Positions 34,835 through 45,308 of a DNA stretch of 64,000 nt are shown piece after piece. How positions within the stretch are numbered: the stretch's first letter is position 1; each line of letters opens with the position of its first letter. A program made the position numbers and the translations under genes. Source of the DNA: Roseomonas sp. (GTDB taxonomy: Bacteria > Pseudomonadota > Alphaproteobacteria > Acetobacterales > Acetobacteraceae). Where the stretch lies: assembly GCA_020249145.1 (NCBI GenBank), contig JADCGF010000001.1, forward strand, positions 248,001 through 312,000. Reading direction: 5' to 3'. A model generated the notes under the pieces. The model worked only from the letters and a program-made list of their open reading frames with translations. It had not been told where the DNA came from and did not search any database.

Positions 34835-36702
34835 GCGTGGAATTCAGCTTTCTGCTGGTCCAGGCGCTTTCGGGCCTGGCCAGCGCATCATCCCTTTTCA
34901 TCATCGCCTCGGGCCTCACGCTGGTGTTTGGCGTGACGCGCATTGTGAATTTCGCGCATGGGTCCTTCTATATGCTTGGCGCTTATGTGGCGGTGACGAT
35001 CGTGCCGTGGTTGTTGCAGATTGAAAGATCGCCCACGCTATTTTTCGTGGGTGTGCTGATTTCCGCATGCGTAGTGGGTGTGCTGGGCGTGCTGATGGAA
35101 ATCCTGCTGCTGCGACGGATCTATAAGGTGCCGGAGCTATTTCAATTGCTGGCGACCTTCGGCGTGGTGCTGATGGTGCAGGATGCGGTGCTGCATATCT
35201 GGGGACCGGTGGATATTGCGGGGCCTCGTGCACCGGGGCTGCGCCATGGCGTGATGATTCTGGATCAGCGTTTTCCGGCCTATGAGTTGTTTTTGATTTG
35301 CGCCGGGCCTGTAGTGCTTGGGCTATTGTGGTTGCTGATGCACAAGACGCGCTTTGGCGTTTTGTTGCGCGCCGCGACGCGGGACCGCGACATGGTGGGC
35401 GCGCTTGGCGTCAATCAGGCCTTACTGTTTACCGGCACGCTGTTTCTGGGCGCCTTTCTGGCGGGGCTGGGCGGTGCCTTGCAGATCCCCCGCGTTTCGG
35501 CATCCGCGCAGATGGATCTTTCCATCATCACTGAGGCCTTTGTGGTGACAGTGATTGGCGGCATGGGCTCCATCGGCGGTGCCTTTTTGGCCGCGCTGCT
35601 GATTGGGCAATTGCAGGCTTTCGGCGTGCTGATTTTCCCGAAAATCACGCTGGTGCTTGTGTTCTTGCTGATGGCGCTGGTGCTGGTGGTAAAGCCCTGG
35701 GGCCTGCTTGGCCGGCCTGAGGCCGCGCCGGTTTCGGCAATGCCCGAGGGTATCGCGAGCCCGCGCCGCTTTCGCGCTTTTGAAAAGCTTTTGCTGGTAC
35801 TGGCGCTATTGGTGGCGGCCATGCTGCCTCTATTTGGTGATGCCTATGCGGTGAAGGTGGCGACCGAGGTTTTGATCTTCGCGCTTGCTGCCTTTTCGCT
35901 GAATTTCCTGGTGGGCAATGGCGGAATCGTGAGCTTCGGCCATGCCGCCTATTTCGGCCTTGGTGCCTATGCGAGTGGGCTTTTGGTGACGAAGCTCGGC
36001 ATGCCGATGGAACCGGCGCTGATTGCCGCACCCTTGGCGGGTGGGTTTTTCGCGGCCTTGTTCGGATTTTTCATCGTGCGCTTGCAGGGCATTTATCTGG
36101 CGATGCTGACCCTTGCCTTTGCGCAAATTGCCTATGCGGTCTGCTTTCAATGGGTGGAAGTCACGGGTGGTGATAATGGCATTGTCGGCGTTTGGCCCGC
36201 GCCTTGGGTGGCATCGCGCATTGCCTATCATTACCTGGTGCTGGTGGTGGCGGTGCTTGGGATCTTTGCGCTGCGCCACGTGATCTATGCGCCCTTTGGC
36301 GCAAGCCTGCGCGCGGCGCGGGATTCGGCGGCGCGGGCGGAGGCGATTGGCATTGATGTGCGCGCCCATCGCTGGCTTGGCTTCACCATCGCCGGTGCGG
36401 CGGCTGGGCTGGCCGGCGGGCTATATGCATTCTCCAAAGGTTCGATTGATCCGACGTTGCTCGGCATTCCCTTGTCAGTGGATTTTCTGGCGATGATTCT
36501 GCTGGGTGGGATGCAAAGCGTGATGGGGCCGGTGCTGGGGGCGGCGGCTTTCCACAGCATCAAGGATGTCTTCATGCCGCTTACGGATCATTGGCGCTTC
36601 TTCCTCGGCGCTTCGATCATTGCGCTGGTGCTGATCTTTCCGCGCGGCCTGGGCGGCGCCTATGCTTCGTTGCGCGCTCGCTTTGCAGGTGGCGCGCCAT
36701 GA
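34831..36702 (+). CDS. fused LivH-LivM ABC transporter permease
   Basis: A 623-aa membrane protein combining both permease subunits of a Liv-type importer. Residues 1 to about 290 are LivH-like (GLTLVFGVTRIVNFAHGSFYMLGAY; VVTVIGGMGSIGGAFLAALLIG). About 310-623 are LivM-like (FSLNFLVGNGGIVSFGHAAYFGLGAY; LGGMQSVMGPVLGAAAFHSIKD). A linker with charged residues joins them. Start GTG overlaps the binding-protein stop; the end overlaps livG as ATGA. Fused HM permeases are known but less common than separate subunits. No frameshift is involved: the fusion is a single open frame. Confidence 0.93.
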   Translation: MSVEFSFLLVQALSGLASASSLFIIASGLTLVFGVTRIVNFAHGSFYMLGAYVAVTIVPWLLQIERSPTLFFVGVLISACVVGVLGVLMEILLLRRIYKVPELFQLLATFGVVLMVQDAVLHIWGPVDIAGPRAPGLRHGVMILDQRFPAYELFLICAGPVVLGLLWLLMHKTRFGVLLRAATRDRDMVGALGVNQALLFTGTLFLGAFLAGLGGALQIPRVSASAQMDLSIITEAFVVTVIGGMGSIGGAFLAALLIGQLQAFGVLIFPKITLVLVFLLMALVLVVKPWGLLGRPEAAPVSAMPEGIASPRRFRAFEKLLLVLALLVAAMLPLFGDAYAVKVATEVLIFALAAFSLNFLVGNGGIVSFGHAAYFGLGAYASGLLVTKLGMPMEPALIAAPLAGGFFAALFGFFIVRLQGIYLAMLTLAFAQIAYAVCFQWVEVTGGDNGIVGVWPAPWVASRIAYHYLVLVVAVLGIFALRHVIYAPFGASLRAARDSAARAEAIGIDVRAHRWLGFTIAGAAAGLAGGLYAFSKGSIDPTLLGIPLSVDFLAMILLGGMQSVMGPVLGAAAFHSIKDVFMPLTDHWRFFLGASIIALVLIFPRGLGGAYASLRARFAGGAP

Positions 36703-37481
36703 CGCTGCTGGCGGTTGAGAAGCTCAATAAAAAATTCGGCGGCGTGGTGGCGGCACGCGATGTGAGTTTCTCGCTGGAAGTAGGCCAGATGCTGGCTATG
36801 ATCGGCCCGAATGGTGCCGGCAAATCCACCAGCTTCAATATGGTGGGCGGGCAATTGCGGCCCGATAGTGGGCGCGTGATGCTGGAAGGGCAAGACATTA
36901 CCGGCCTACCGCCGCGCGCCATTTGCCGGCTTGGCGTGGGGCGTAGCTTTCAGGTGGCGCAGACCTTTCTTTCGATGTCGGTGCTGGAAAACCTGCAAAT
37001 GGCGCTGATCGCCCATGCTGAGCGCACGCGTGATATGCTGGCGCGTGCCGATGCGCTGTTCCGCGATGAAGCGCTTGAATTGCTCGATCAGCTTGGCATG
37101 GCGGACGCAGCCGCACGGCCCATGAATACGCTGGCCTATGGCGATGTGAAGCGCGTGGAGCTTGCCATTGCGCTTGCCGGTAAGCCACGGCTTTTGCTGA
37201 TGGATGAACCCACCGCCGGCATGGCGCCTGGCGAACGCGCTGCGCTGATGCGCCTGGTGGCGGGCATTGCGCGGCGTGCCGCCATTGGCGTGCTGTACAC
37301 CGAACATGACATGGATTCGGTCTTCGCCCATGCGGACCGCATCCTTGTGCTGGTGCGGGGCGAGATCATCGCAGCCGGCACGCCGGAAGAAGTGCGCGCC
37401 AATCCTGAAGTGCAGCGTGTTTACCTCGGCACTTCCGGCTTGCGCGCTGCCTTGCGCGCCAGGGCTACGGCGCATGGCTGA
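36699..37481 (+). CDS. Liv-type ABC transporter ATP-binding protein (LivG-like)
   Basis: A 260-aa ATPase. Walker A is GPNGAGKST, the signature region is NTLAYGDVKRVELAIALAG and Walker B is LLLMDEPTAGMAPGE. The LivG-like order, insertion NPDSGRVMLEGQDITGLPPRAIC-type segment and VGRSFQVAQTFLSMSVLENL support the subfamily. The ATG at 36699 overlaps the permease stop; a longer open frame upstream lies inside the permease gene and is not used. The end overlaps livF by 8 nt. Confidence 0.94.
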   Translation: MTLLAVEKLNKKFGGVVAARDVSFSLEVGQMLAMIGPNGAGKSTSFNMVGGQLRPDSGRVMLEGQDITGLPPRAICRLGVGRSFQVAQTFLSMSVLENLQMALIAHAERTRDMLARADALFRDEALELLDQLGMADAAARPMNTLAYGDVKRVELAIALAGKPRLLLMDEPTAGMAPGERAALMRLVAGIARRAAIGVLYTEHDMDSVFAHADRILVLVRGEIIAAGTPEEVRANPEVQRVYLGTSGLRAALRARATAHG

Positions 37482-38184
37482 TACCGTGCTGGAAGTGGAA
37501 GGCCTGCGCGCCGGCTATGGGCCGGCAGAGATCCTGTTTGGCATTTCACTAAAGCTTGCGCGCGGCGAAGTTGCCGCGCTGATGGGCCGGAATGGCGCGG
37601 GCAAATCCACCACGCTGAAAGCAATCATGGGCCTGCTGCCACCACGCGCTGGGCAAGTACGCTTTGCGGGGCAGGAGATTGCCGGCCTGCCGGCCTTTCG
37701 CATCGCGCGCCTTGGGCTTGGTTATGTGCCAGAAGATCGGCGCGTTTTCACCGATCTGACGGTTGCCGAAAATCTTGAAGTCGGCCGCCGTGCGGCGCGC
37801 GGCCATGCCGCCTGGACCCCCGAGCGTCTTTTCGAGATTTTCCCGAATCTGGCTGCGATGCGCGGCCGCCGCGCCGCCGCCATGTCCGGCGGTGAACAGC
37901 AAATGCTTGCAATTGCGCGTACACTCATGGGCAATCCCGAAGCCGTGCTGCTGGATGAACCCTCAGAAGGTCTCGCCCCTGTCATTCTGGAATTGATGGC
38001 CGATGCCGTGCTGCGCATGAAGCGTGAGGGCATCGCTGTGCTGCTCTCAGAACAGAATTTCGATTTTGCGGCGGCGGTGGCGGATCGCGCCTATGTGATT
38101 GAACGCGGTGAAATTCGCTATGATGGCAGCATGGCAGCGCTGGATGCAGACCCGGCGCTACGCGCGCAACACTTGGCTTTGTAG
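37474..38184 (+). CDS. Liv-type ABC transporter ATP-binding protein (LivF-like)
   Basis: A 236-aa ATPase, the last gene of the operon. Walker A is GRNGAGKST, the family-typical LGYVPEDRRVFTDLTVAENL follows, the signature is MSGGEQQMLAIARTLM and Walker B is AVLLDEPSEGLAPVI. It pairs with the LivG-like ATPase to power the fused permease. The start ATG lies within the end of the LivG gene. The stop is 4 nt from the convergent aminotransferase gene. Confidence 0.95.
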   Translation: MADTVLEVEGLRAGYGPAEILFGISLKLARGEVAALMGRNGAGKSTTLKAIMGLLPPRAGQVRFAGQEIAGLPAFRIARLGLGYVPEDRRVFTDLTVAENLEVGRRAARGHAAWTPERLFEIFPNLAAMRGRRAAAMSGGEQQMLAIARTLMGNPEAVLLDEPSEGLAPVILELMADAVLRMKREGIAVLLSEQNFDFAAAVADRAYVIERGEIRYDGSMAALDADPALRAQHLAL

Positions 38185-38188
38185 TGGC

Positions 38189-39526
38189 CTATTTCGGCAG
38201 GTTCGCAAAAACCTCATCCACCGCAGTGCCGAAGCGTTCCACGATCATCTCCACATCCCGCGCCGTCACGATATAGGGCGGTGAGAGAATCACGTGATCA
38301 CCATGCTTGCCGTCAATCGTCCCACCCATGGGGTAGCACGCAAGCCCATGCGCGAAGGCCGCATGCTTGATGCGTTCATTGACGGCAAGCGCGGGGTCGA
38401 AAGTTGATTTGCTCGCGCGGTCTTGGACGAATTCCACCGCCCAGAACAGCCCGCGCCCACGAATATCACCGACATGGCGATGATTGCCGAGCCGTTCCAC
38501 CAAGCCGCGTTCCAATAAAGCCCCCATGGCGCGCGTATTGGCGAGCAGGTTTTCTTCCGCGATCACTTCCTGCACTGCCAAAGCCGCGGCACAGGCCACG
38601 GGATGCGCCTGATAGGTATGGCCATGCTTGAAAGTGCCTGTGCCACGCTTCAATGTTTCCACCACTCGGGCATGCACCAGAATGCCGCCAATCGGCTGGT
38701 AACCTCCACCGAGCCCCTTGGCGATCACTTGAATATCCGGCGATACACCTTCCTGTTCCCAGGCATGCAAAGTGCCGGTGCGGCCCATGCCGGACATCAC
38801 CTCGTCCAAAATCAACAGCGCGCCATGACGATCACACACCGCGCGCATGGCCTGGAAATAACCAGGCAGCGCAGTGGCGCAACCAAGCGTCGCCCCCACC
38901 ACGGTTTCAGCGCAAAAGGCAATCACATTGCGCGGGCCAAGGCGCTGGAATTCCGCTTCCAATTCGGCTGCCAGCCGCGCGACATAATCGGCATCGCTTT
39001 CATCATCACGCCGATCGCGATAGGCATAGCAGGGCGAGACATGGCTGAAAGCATCAGAAAGAATCGGCGCATAAGGCGCGCGCCGCGCGATATTGCCACT
39101 GGCCGCCAGTGCACCCAATGTATTGCCGTGATAGGATTGCCGCCGCGCGATGAAGCGCGTGCGCTGAGGCTCTCCCGCTTCCAGAAAATACTGCCGCGCG
39201 ATTTTGAGCGCGGCTTCCATCCCCTCACTGCCTGACGAAACAAAATAGGCATGGGTCAGCCCGCCTGGCTTATGCCCGACCAGCACTTCAGCCAGCTTCT
39301 CAGCACTGCCGGCGCTGAACAGCGCGGTATGCGCGTAGCAGAGGCGATCAATCTGCGCCTTCATCGCCGAAACCACATGCGGATGGCCATGGCCAAGACA
39401 GGCCACCGCCGCGCCGCCGGAGCCATCAATCACATCATGCCCGGTTGAATCCCTCAGCCAAATCCCCTGCCCGGAAACGGCAATGGGCGGGTCCTTCAAC
39501 AGGTTGCGATGTACAATATGGGACAT
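38189..39526 (-). CDS. class III aminotransferase (aspartate aminotransferase family)
   Basis: A PLP-dependent fold-type I enzyme of 445 aa. PLP contacts are SSGSEGMEAALKIARQ (98-112), SYHGNTLGAL, D241 in LLILDEVMSGMGRTG and the Schiff-base lysine K270 in IQVIAKGLGGGYQPIGG. Class III members use omega-amino acids, GABA, diamines or similar; the substrate here is not evident. It stands convergent to the Liv operon, which might supply its substrate (inference). Confidence 0.92.
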   Translation of the reverse strand: MSHIVHRNLLKDPPIAVSGQGIWLRDSTGHDVIDGSGGAAVACLGHGHPHVVSAMKAQIDRLCYAHTALFSAGSAEKLAEVLVGHKPGGLTHAYFVSSGSEGMEAALKIARQYFLEAGEPQRTRFIARRQSYHGNTLGALAASGNIARRAPYAPILSDAFSHVSPCYAYRDRRDDESDADYVARLAAELEAEFQRLGPRNVIAFCAETVVGATLGCATALPGYFQAMRAVCDRHGALLILDEVMSGMGRTGTLHAWEQEGVSPDIQVIAKGLGGGYQPIGGILVHARVVETLKRGTGTFKHGHTYQAHPVACAAALAVQEVIAEENLLANTRAMGALLERGLVERLGNHRHVGDIRGRGLFWAVEFVQDRASKSTFDPALAVNERIKHAAFAHGLACYPMGGTIDGKHGDHVILSPPYIVTARDVEMIVERFGTAVDEVFANLPK

Positions 39527-39586
39527 GGCGAGGGCTCCTTCACCGATATCCTGCCGCGTTATGCCCCGCAGGGCTAGAAGCTAATT

Positions 39587-40834
39587 TCAGGGCGTCAGCA
39601 GCCCAACCACCGCGCCGGTCATGCAGCAGGCGATGGAAGCCGAAACCAAAGATGGCAGGCCAAGGCGCAAAATATCTGCGCGCCGTTCCGGACACATGCC
39701 GGCCATGCCCGCCACCATGATCCCAACCGATCCGAAATTGGTGAAACCACAGAGCGCATAGGTCAGGATCAGGCGAGATCGTTCCGAAAGCCCCGCGCCG
39801 CCGGATTGTGCGAGTTCAAGGTAGGACACGAATTCATTCACCACGATTTTCACGCCAAGCGAGGATGCAACCGTGGCCGCTTCCGCCGCCGGCACGCCCA
39901 TGGCCCAAGCAACCGGCCATAACAGCAACCCAAGCAGGCGTTGCAGCGTGAAGCCGGTTGCGGGTTCCAGCGCCATATTCACCAAAGCGACCAAGGCGAC
40001 AAAGACAATCAACGACGCCATGATGCCAAGCAGCAGCGAAAGCCCATCCTGCGTGCCGCGTACCAGCGCATCCATGCTGCTATCGTAAAGTTTAAGCGGT
40101 GCGCCGGTGTCATGATCCGCCGCGGTGCTGCCGCTTTCCGCCGGCAGCACCAAAAGCGCGGCGAGGATCGTGGCGGGCGCGGAAATCAGGCTCGCGGTCA
40201 GTAATTGCCCTGCCGCATCGGGCACCACGGGCGCGATCATCAGCGCATAGACCACCAGCGTATTGCCGCTGATGGTGGCAAGCCCCGCCGTCATCACCAC
40301 GAAAAGCTCGGCGCGCGTCATGCGCGCCAGCCAGGCGCGGATCATGAGCGGTGCTTCCACCATGCCGACAAAGACATTGGCGGCAACACCAAAGCCAGCC
40401 GCGCCGCCAATGCCGAAAAGCCGTTGCAGCACCGCCGCCATTACGCGCACAATCGCGGGCAGAATGCCCCAGTGATAGAACAATGCGGAAAGCGCGCCGA
40501 CCACCAACACCAAGGGCAAAGCTTGGAAGAACAGAATGAAGGAAGCGCCGGGCCGCAATTCCTGAAAGGGTAAGGCGCCGCCGCCCAAATAGCCAAAGAC
40601 CAGTGATGTGCCGGCCTGGGTTGCGACGGCCAGCGCATTCACTGCATCACCCAAATAGGCAAAGCCTGCGCGCAGCGGCGCAATATGCAACAGCGCCGCG
40701 CCAAGGGCGATTTGCAACGCAAGCCCCATCACCAGCACACGTACAGAAATACCGCGCTTGAAGCCGCCCAATCCCCAAGCCAGCAGGCAAAGCGCCAGCA
40801 GGCCAAAACCGGATTGCGCTTGCAGCGCGGTCAT
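39587..40834 (-). CDS. concentrative nucleoside transporter (CNT family)
   Basis: A 415-aa inner-membrane symporter with about ten hydrophobic segments. CNT-family signatures are GTSLVFGYLGGG, ALPLVLVVGALSALFYHWG, the VFVGMVEAPLMIRAWL segment and GFTNFGSVGIMVAGMAGMCPERR near the C-terminus. It should import nucleosides with protons or sodium. Its ATG overlaps the rmuC stop codon (ATGA), so it is coupled to rmuC despite the unrelated functions; purH upstream gives the group a loose nucleotide theme. Confidence 0.93.
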   Translation of the reverse strand: MTALQAQSGFGLLALCLLAWGLGGFKRGISVRVLVMGLALQIALGAALLHIAPLRAGFAYLGDAVNALAVATQAGTSLVFGYLGGGALPFQELRPGASFILFFQALPLVLVVGALSALFYHWGILPAIVRVMAAVLQRLFGIGGAAGFGVAANVFVGMVEAPLMIRAWLARMTRAELFVVMTAGLATISGNTLVVYALMIAPVVPDAAGQLLTASLISAPATILAALLVLPAESGSTAADHDTGAPLKLYDSSMDALVRGTQDGLSLLLGIMASLIVFVALVALVNMALEPATGFTLQRLLGLLLWPVAWAMGVPAAEAATVASSLGVKIVVNEFVSYLELAQSGGAGLSERSRLILTYALCGFTNFGSVGIMVAGMAGMCPERRADILRLGLPSLVSASIACCMTGAVVGLLTP

Positions 40835-42261
40835 GGGGGCGGGTCATCCTCATCGGTTGAGGCCGCGCCTTCCACACCAAGCAGGCCGGCGGCCTGATCG
40901 CCCGGCATTGCCTCCACATCCTTCAGCTTACGCGCGATGCTGCGCGTGCGGGTGCGTGCCTCGCCTATCGAATTGCCCACTGTTGTCACCTGCCTGCCAA
41001 GTTTTTCCAAAACGCCATCCATCTTCGCCATTTCTGCCTTGGTGGCAGAAAGCAATTCGCGCACGCTTTCGGCATTTTTCGAAAGCGCAAGTGTGACATG
41101 CCCAAGCTGGATGGTGCGCAGCATGGCCGGCAGCAAGGAAGGCCCCGCGATGAAGACCCGCGCATTGCGCCCGATATCATCAATCAGCCCTGGAATGCGC
41201 GCCACTTCCGCGTAAAGCCCTTCGGTCGGCAGATACATCACGGCAAATTCCGTGGTGGTGGGCGGGTTGATGTATTTGTCGCGAATCTTCAACGCCTCAC
41301 CGCGAATGCGCGCTTCCAAGCCCTTGCGCGCTTGCGCCTCGGCCTCAATCTCGCCCGCATCATGGGCTTGCAGCAGGCGTTCGTAATCCTCCACCGGGAA
41401 TTTCGCATCCACTGGCAGACGCACCGGCGCTTCCTGGCCAACCGGCATCAGAATGGCGAATTCCACCGTGTCATTGCTGCCGTCGCGCAGCTTCACATTC
41501 GTCTCATAAGAACCTTGCGGCAGGAAATCATCCAATAGCGCCTTCACCTGCGCTTCACCCCAGCCACCGCGCGTTTTCACGTTGGAAAACAGGCGTTTCA
41601 GGTCGCCCACCTGGCTCGCGACCGATTGCACATTGCCCATCATGGTCTGAATGGCGTTGAACTGGTCAATCACGCGGGTGAAGCTTTCGCTCATCTGCTT
41701 TTCGACCGCCGCGCCCAATTGTTCATTCACACTGGCCTGAATTTCCGCGAGCCGTTTGTCATTGGCTTCGCGCATTTCCTTGAGCTTGGCTTCAAGCTCT
41801 GCCCGGCTTTCATTGCCCTTGCGGTCAATCACATCGCGCGCTGCCGCCATTTCCGCGGCGATGGCATTCTTCATGGCGGCTTGTGCTTCGGCCAAAGCGG
41901 CGCGCACCTGTTCCACCATCACCTGCACGCGCGCGGCGGCATCGGCGTTTTCCTGGCGCAGCTTGGCGGCGTTTTCGCGCGCTTCCAACACGCCCTGTTG
42001 TTGCGCCTGGGCGGTGGCGCCCTGCACTTCCATAAGTTTGGTGGTCAGCGCCGACATTTCGCGGCTCAGATTAGTCTCACTTGCGGAGAGCGCGGCTTTG
42101 ACATCCCCAGCCAAGCCCCCAAGCCTTTCGCCCTGCCGTTCCTGTGCCGCTTGCAGCATGGCCACGGCAGGATCAGGCGCGGGCTTGCGCAACAGCAGCG
42201 CCAGCAATAGCGCTGCCACCACGCCAAGGCCGAGCAGCACCAGAAGGTTTTCAAGCGCCAT
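40831..42261 (-). CDS. rmuC: DNA recombination protein RmuC
   Basis: A 476-aa protein with one N-terminal membrane helix ([19 protein letters not shown]). A long coiled coil spans about 35-200. The conserved RmuC nuclease-like domain follows, with [34 protein letters not shown] and YVN-type segments. RmuC limits inversions between short repeats in E. coli. It lies 9 nt downstream of purH and overlaps the CNT transporter gene. Confidence 0.94.
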   Translation of the reverse strand: MALENLLVLLGLGVVAALLLALLLRKPAPDPAVAMLQAAQERQGERLGGLAGDVKAALSASETNLSREMSALTTKLMEVQGATAQAQQQGVLEARENAAKLRQENADAAARVQVMVEQVRAALAEAQAAMKNAIAAEMAAARDVIDRKGNESRAELEAKLKEMREANDKRLAEIQASVNEQLGAAVEKQMSESFTRVIDQFNAIQTMMGNVQSVASQVGDLKRLFSNVKTRGGWGEAQVKALLDDFLPQGSYETNVKLRDGSNDTVEFAILMPVGQEAPVRLPVDAKFPVEDYERLLQAHDAGEIEAEAQARKGLEARIRGEALKIRDKYINPPTTTEFAVMYLPTEGLYAEVARIPGLIDDIGRNARVFIAGPSLLPAMLRTIQLGHVTLALSKNAESVRELLSATKAEMAKMDGVLEKLGRQVTTVGNSIGEARTRTRSIARKLKDVEAMPGDQAAGLLGVEGAASTDEDDPPP

Positions 42262-42270
42262 GCCTTGCCC

Positions 42271-43848
42271 TCAATGCCTGAAATGCCGCATGCCGGTGAA
42301 AACCATGGCAAGCCCTGCCTTATCGGCGGCTTCAATCACCTCATTATCACGGATCGAACCGCCAGGCTGGATAACGGCAGTTGCACCGGCGGAGGCTGCA
42401 ATTTCCAGCCCATCGGCAAAGGGGAAAAACGCATCGGATGCGACCACGGAACCCTTGGCCAAAGGTTCAGGCAGCCCCGCTGCCTTGGCCGCGGCTTCGC
42501 TTTTCCAGGCGGCGATCCGGCTGCTTTCGGCGCGGTTCATCTGCCCCGCGCCAATGCCAACCGTCGCCAACCCCTTCGCATAAACAATGGCGTTGGATTT
42601 CACATGCTTGCAGACACGGAAGGCGAAAAGCAGGTCAGCCATTTCAGTGGCCGTCGGTGAGCGCTTTGTCACGCATTTCAGCGTAGCTTCCGTCACGCGC
42701 CCGGCATCGCGCGATTGCGCCAGAAAGCCGCCGGCCACGGAACGGAACATCATCCCCGGCGCAGCAGGATCAGGCAGGCCGCCCGTCAGCAGCAGGCGCA
42801 AATTTTTCTTTTTGGCGAATACTGCAAGCGCCGCTTCATCCGCATCCGGCGCGATCACCACTTCGGTAAAGATCGCCGTGATGCGTTCCGCCGCTGCCGC
42901 ATCCAGCTTGCGATTGGCCGCGACAATACCGCCAAAGGCGGAAACCGGGTCACACAACAGCGCGCGATCCCAGGCTTCAGCCAAATCCGCCGCCACCGCC
43001 ACACCGCAAGGATTGGCGTGCTTCACAATCACAATCGCCGGATCGGCGAATTCAGCGAGGGCTTCAAACGCCGCATCCGTATCGTTCAGGTTATTATAGG
43101 AAAGCTCCTTTCCCTGAATCTGCCGCGCGGTGGCAATGCCAGGGCGCGCGCTGCCATCCAGATAGAACGCTGCCGATTGATGCGGGTTTTCGCCGTAGCG
43201 GAGCGTCTGGCGGAGTGAACCGGCAAGGGAAAGCCGTTCCGGGAAATCCTGCCCTTCCTGCTTGGCGAACCAACCAGAAATCGCCGCATCATAGGCCGCG
43301 GTGCGCGCATAGGCGGCCGCCGCCAGGCGCCGACGCGTGGCCAAGCTGGTGCCACCGGCTTCCGCGATTTCCGCCTGTACTTCGGCGAAATGCGCAGGTT
43401 CCGTCAGCACCGCGACATGGGCGTGGTTTTTCGCCGCGCCGCGGATCATCGCCGGGCCGCCGATATCTATGTTTTCGATGCAATCATCGAAATCGGCGCC
43501 CTTCGCGACTGTCGCTTCAAAGGGGTAAAGGTTCACCGCCACCAGATCAATCGGCGCAATCCCATGCGCTTCCATTTGCGCCAGATGCTCAGCCAAATCG
43601 CGCCGGCCCAGAATGCCGCCATGCACCTGCGGCACGAGCGTTTTCACGCGGCCATCAAGGATTTCCGGAAAGCCCGTATGGTCCGATACATCCTTCACCG
43701 GCACGCCAGCATCGCGCAGCGCCTTGGCGGTACCGCCGGTGGACAGAATCTCCACCCCGCGCGCCGCGAGGAAACGGCCAAATTCAATCAGCCCGGTTTT
43801 GTCGGAAACGGAAATCAGGGCGCGGCGCGGCGCGATTACATCGGGCAT
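42271..43848 (-). CDS. purH: bifunctional AICAR formyltransferase / IMP cyclohydrolase
   Basis: The enzyme catalyses the last two steps of de novo IMP synthesis. At 525 aa it is full length. The N-terminal MGS-like cyclohydrolase has [18 protein letters not shown] and STGGTAKAL. The transformylase region contains [14 protein letters not shown], the catalytic KHANPCGVA with Lys and His, and the C-terminal [30 protein letters not shown]. It heads the purH-rmuC-CNT group. Confidence 0.98.
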   Translation of the reverse strand: MPDVIAPRRALISVSDKTGLIEFGRFLAARGVEILSTGGTAKALRDAGVPVKDVSDHTGFPEILDGRVKTLVPQVHGGILGRRDLAEHLAQMEAHGIAPIDLVAVNLYPFEATVAKGADFDDCIENIDIGGPAMIRGAAKNHAHVAVLTEPAHFAEVQAEIAEAGGTSLATRRRLAAAAYARTAAYDAAISGWFAKQEGQDFPERLSLAGSLRQTLRYGENPHQSAAFYLDGSARPGIATARQIQGKELSYNNLNDTDAAFEALAEFADPAIVIVKHANPCGVAVAADLAEAWDRALLCDPVSAFGGIVAANRKLDAAAAERITAIFTEVVIAPDADEAALAVFAKKKNLRLLLTGGLPDPAAPGMMFRSVAGGFLAQSRDAGRVTEATLKCVTKRSPTATEMADLLFAFRVCKHVKSNAIVYAKGLATVGIGAGQMNRAESSRIAAWKSEAAAKAAGLPEPLAKGSVVASDAFFPFADGLEIAASAGATAVIQPGGSIRDNEVIEAADKAGLAMVFTGMRHFRH

Positions 43849-43941
43849 GGCGGGAATCCATCAAAAGCGCCTTGGGCCTTACGCCCGGCGGCAGGGGGGA
43901 TCAACCCTGACCGGCCTAGTCAACGGGCAGGATGGCGCTGG

Positions 43942-45204
43942 TCATGTGGCGGCCTCTCCATTTCTGGGCGGCAGGCGGCGCAGCAGCCACAGCATAATCG
44001 CCATGGCTGGCAGCGCGGCGGCGGTGGTCAGCAAAAAAAACCATGGCCAGCCCAGGCCTTCCGCCAGCATGCCCGATGTCGCCCCAAGCGTGCGCAAGGG
44101 CACCGCCGCCAGTGACGACAGCAGCGCATATTGGGTTGCGGTGAAGCTGCGATTGGTGAGCATCGCAAGGTAGGAAAGAAAGGCCGCGTCAGCCAGGCCA
44201 TCGGTGAAATTTTCCACCCCCACCTGCGCAAACAGCATGCGGATATCATGCCCCGCAAATGCCAGCGCGACATACATAAGGTTGGAGAGCATTTGCGTGA
44301 TCCCGGTCAGGATCAAGGCACGCCCGGTGCCAAGCTTCGCCACCAGCCAACCGCCGGCAAGCGCGCCGGCAAGCGTCGCGACAAGGCCGAAGACAGAAGA
44401 AACCCCGGCCACTTCCAGGCGCGTGAAGCCCAATTGGCGGTAAAACGGCGCGGTCATGATGCCGGCAAGCGCCTCGCCCAGCTTGAACAGGGCAACAAAG
44501 GCCAGGATCGCGAACCAATAGCGCCGCCGCATGAAATCCGCGAAGGGATCAATCACGGCATAGCGCATCCGCGCTGCCCAGCCCTGAGGCGGAAGGCCGG
44601 GGCCGCGTGGCGGTTCGGCGGCGAAGACCACGGCAATAACACCAAGCCCCACCATGGCGGCGCATCCGGCAAAGGCAAAGGCCCAGCCGGCGAATTCCGC
44701 CATCGTCAACGCGCCCGCAGTCGCGGCCAACAGCGCGCCGCGATACCCCCAAACATAGCAGGCCAACCCATAGCCTTGATCGGCTTCGTCCAGACTTTCG
44801 ATACGGAAGGCGTCAATCACAATATCCTGGCTGGCAGAAAGAAACGCGACCAGGACCGCCACGGCCACGGTCAGGCTGACATCCAGCGCCGGGTTGGTCT
44901 GACCAAGCGCGATAATGGCGCCAATCAGTGGGATTTGGATGGAAAGCAGCCAGCCGCGCCTTCGCCCCAGCCCTCGGAAAAGCGGCGGCGGGCTATGGTC
45001 CATCAGCGGCGACCAGAGGAATTTCAGCGAATAGGAAAGCCCGATCAGCGCCGTGAAGCCGATGGCCGCCAGCGAAAGGTTCGATTCCGCCAGCCATTGC
45101 CTGAGCGTGAAGGCCGAAAGCGGCAGTGGCACGCCGGCGGCAAAGCCAAGCGCCAGCATCACAAGAAAGCGCTTGTCGCGCCAGCGGGGAAGCGAATCGG
45201 CCAT
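43942..45204 (-). CDS. ampG: AmpG-like muropeptide MFS permease
   Basis: A 420-aa major facilitator protein with about 12 membrane segments. The start MADSLPRWRDKRFLVMLALGFAAG is chosen because it leads straight into the first helix; the open frame extends 28 residues upstream without likeness. Family marks are GFSSGLP-like AAGVPLPLS, LKFLWSPLMDHSPPP, RRRGWLLSIQ, FLSASQDIVIDAFRIE and YALLSSLAAVPL. AmpG imports GlcNAc-anhydroMurNAc peptides for cell-wall recycling. Confidence 0.9.
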   Translation of the reverse strand: MADSLPRWRDKRFLVMLALGFAAGVPLPLSAFTLRQWLAESNLSLAAIGFTALIGLSYSLKFLWSPLMDHSPPPLFRGLGRRRGWLLSIQIPLIGAIIALGQTNPALDVSLTVAVAVLVAFLSASQDIVIDAFRIESLDEADQGYGLACYVWGYRGALLAATAGALTMAEFAGWAFAFAGCAAMVGLGVIAVVFAAEPPRGPGLPPQGWAARMRYAVIDPFADFMRRRYWFAILAFVALFKLGEALAGIMTAPFYRQLGFTRLEVAGVSSVFGLVATLAGALAGGWLVAKLGTGRALILTGITQMLSNLMYVALAFAGHDIRMLFAQVGVENFTDGLADAAFLSYLAMLTNRSFTATQYALLSSLAAVPLRTLGATSGMLAEGLGWPWFFLLTTAAALPAMAIMLWLLRRLPPRNGEAAT

Positions 45205-45308
45205 TGCCTGAAACTGACAGAAGCGGCGCTGGCCTGCCACTACCCATGACTTGCCCGCGCGACAAAGGCCAGCGCAATATCCCGCCAAGGAATCGAGGAG
45301 GCAGCGGC

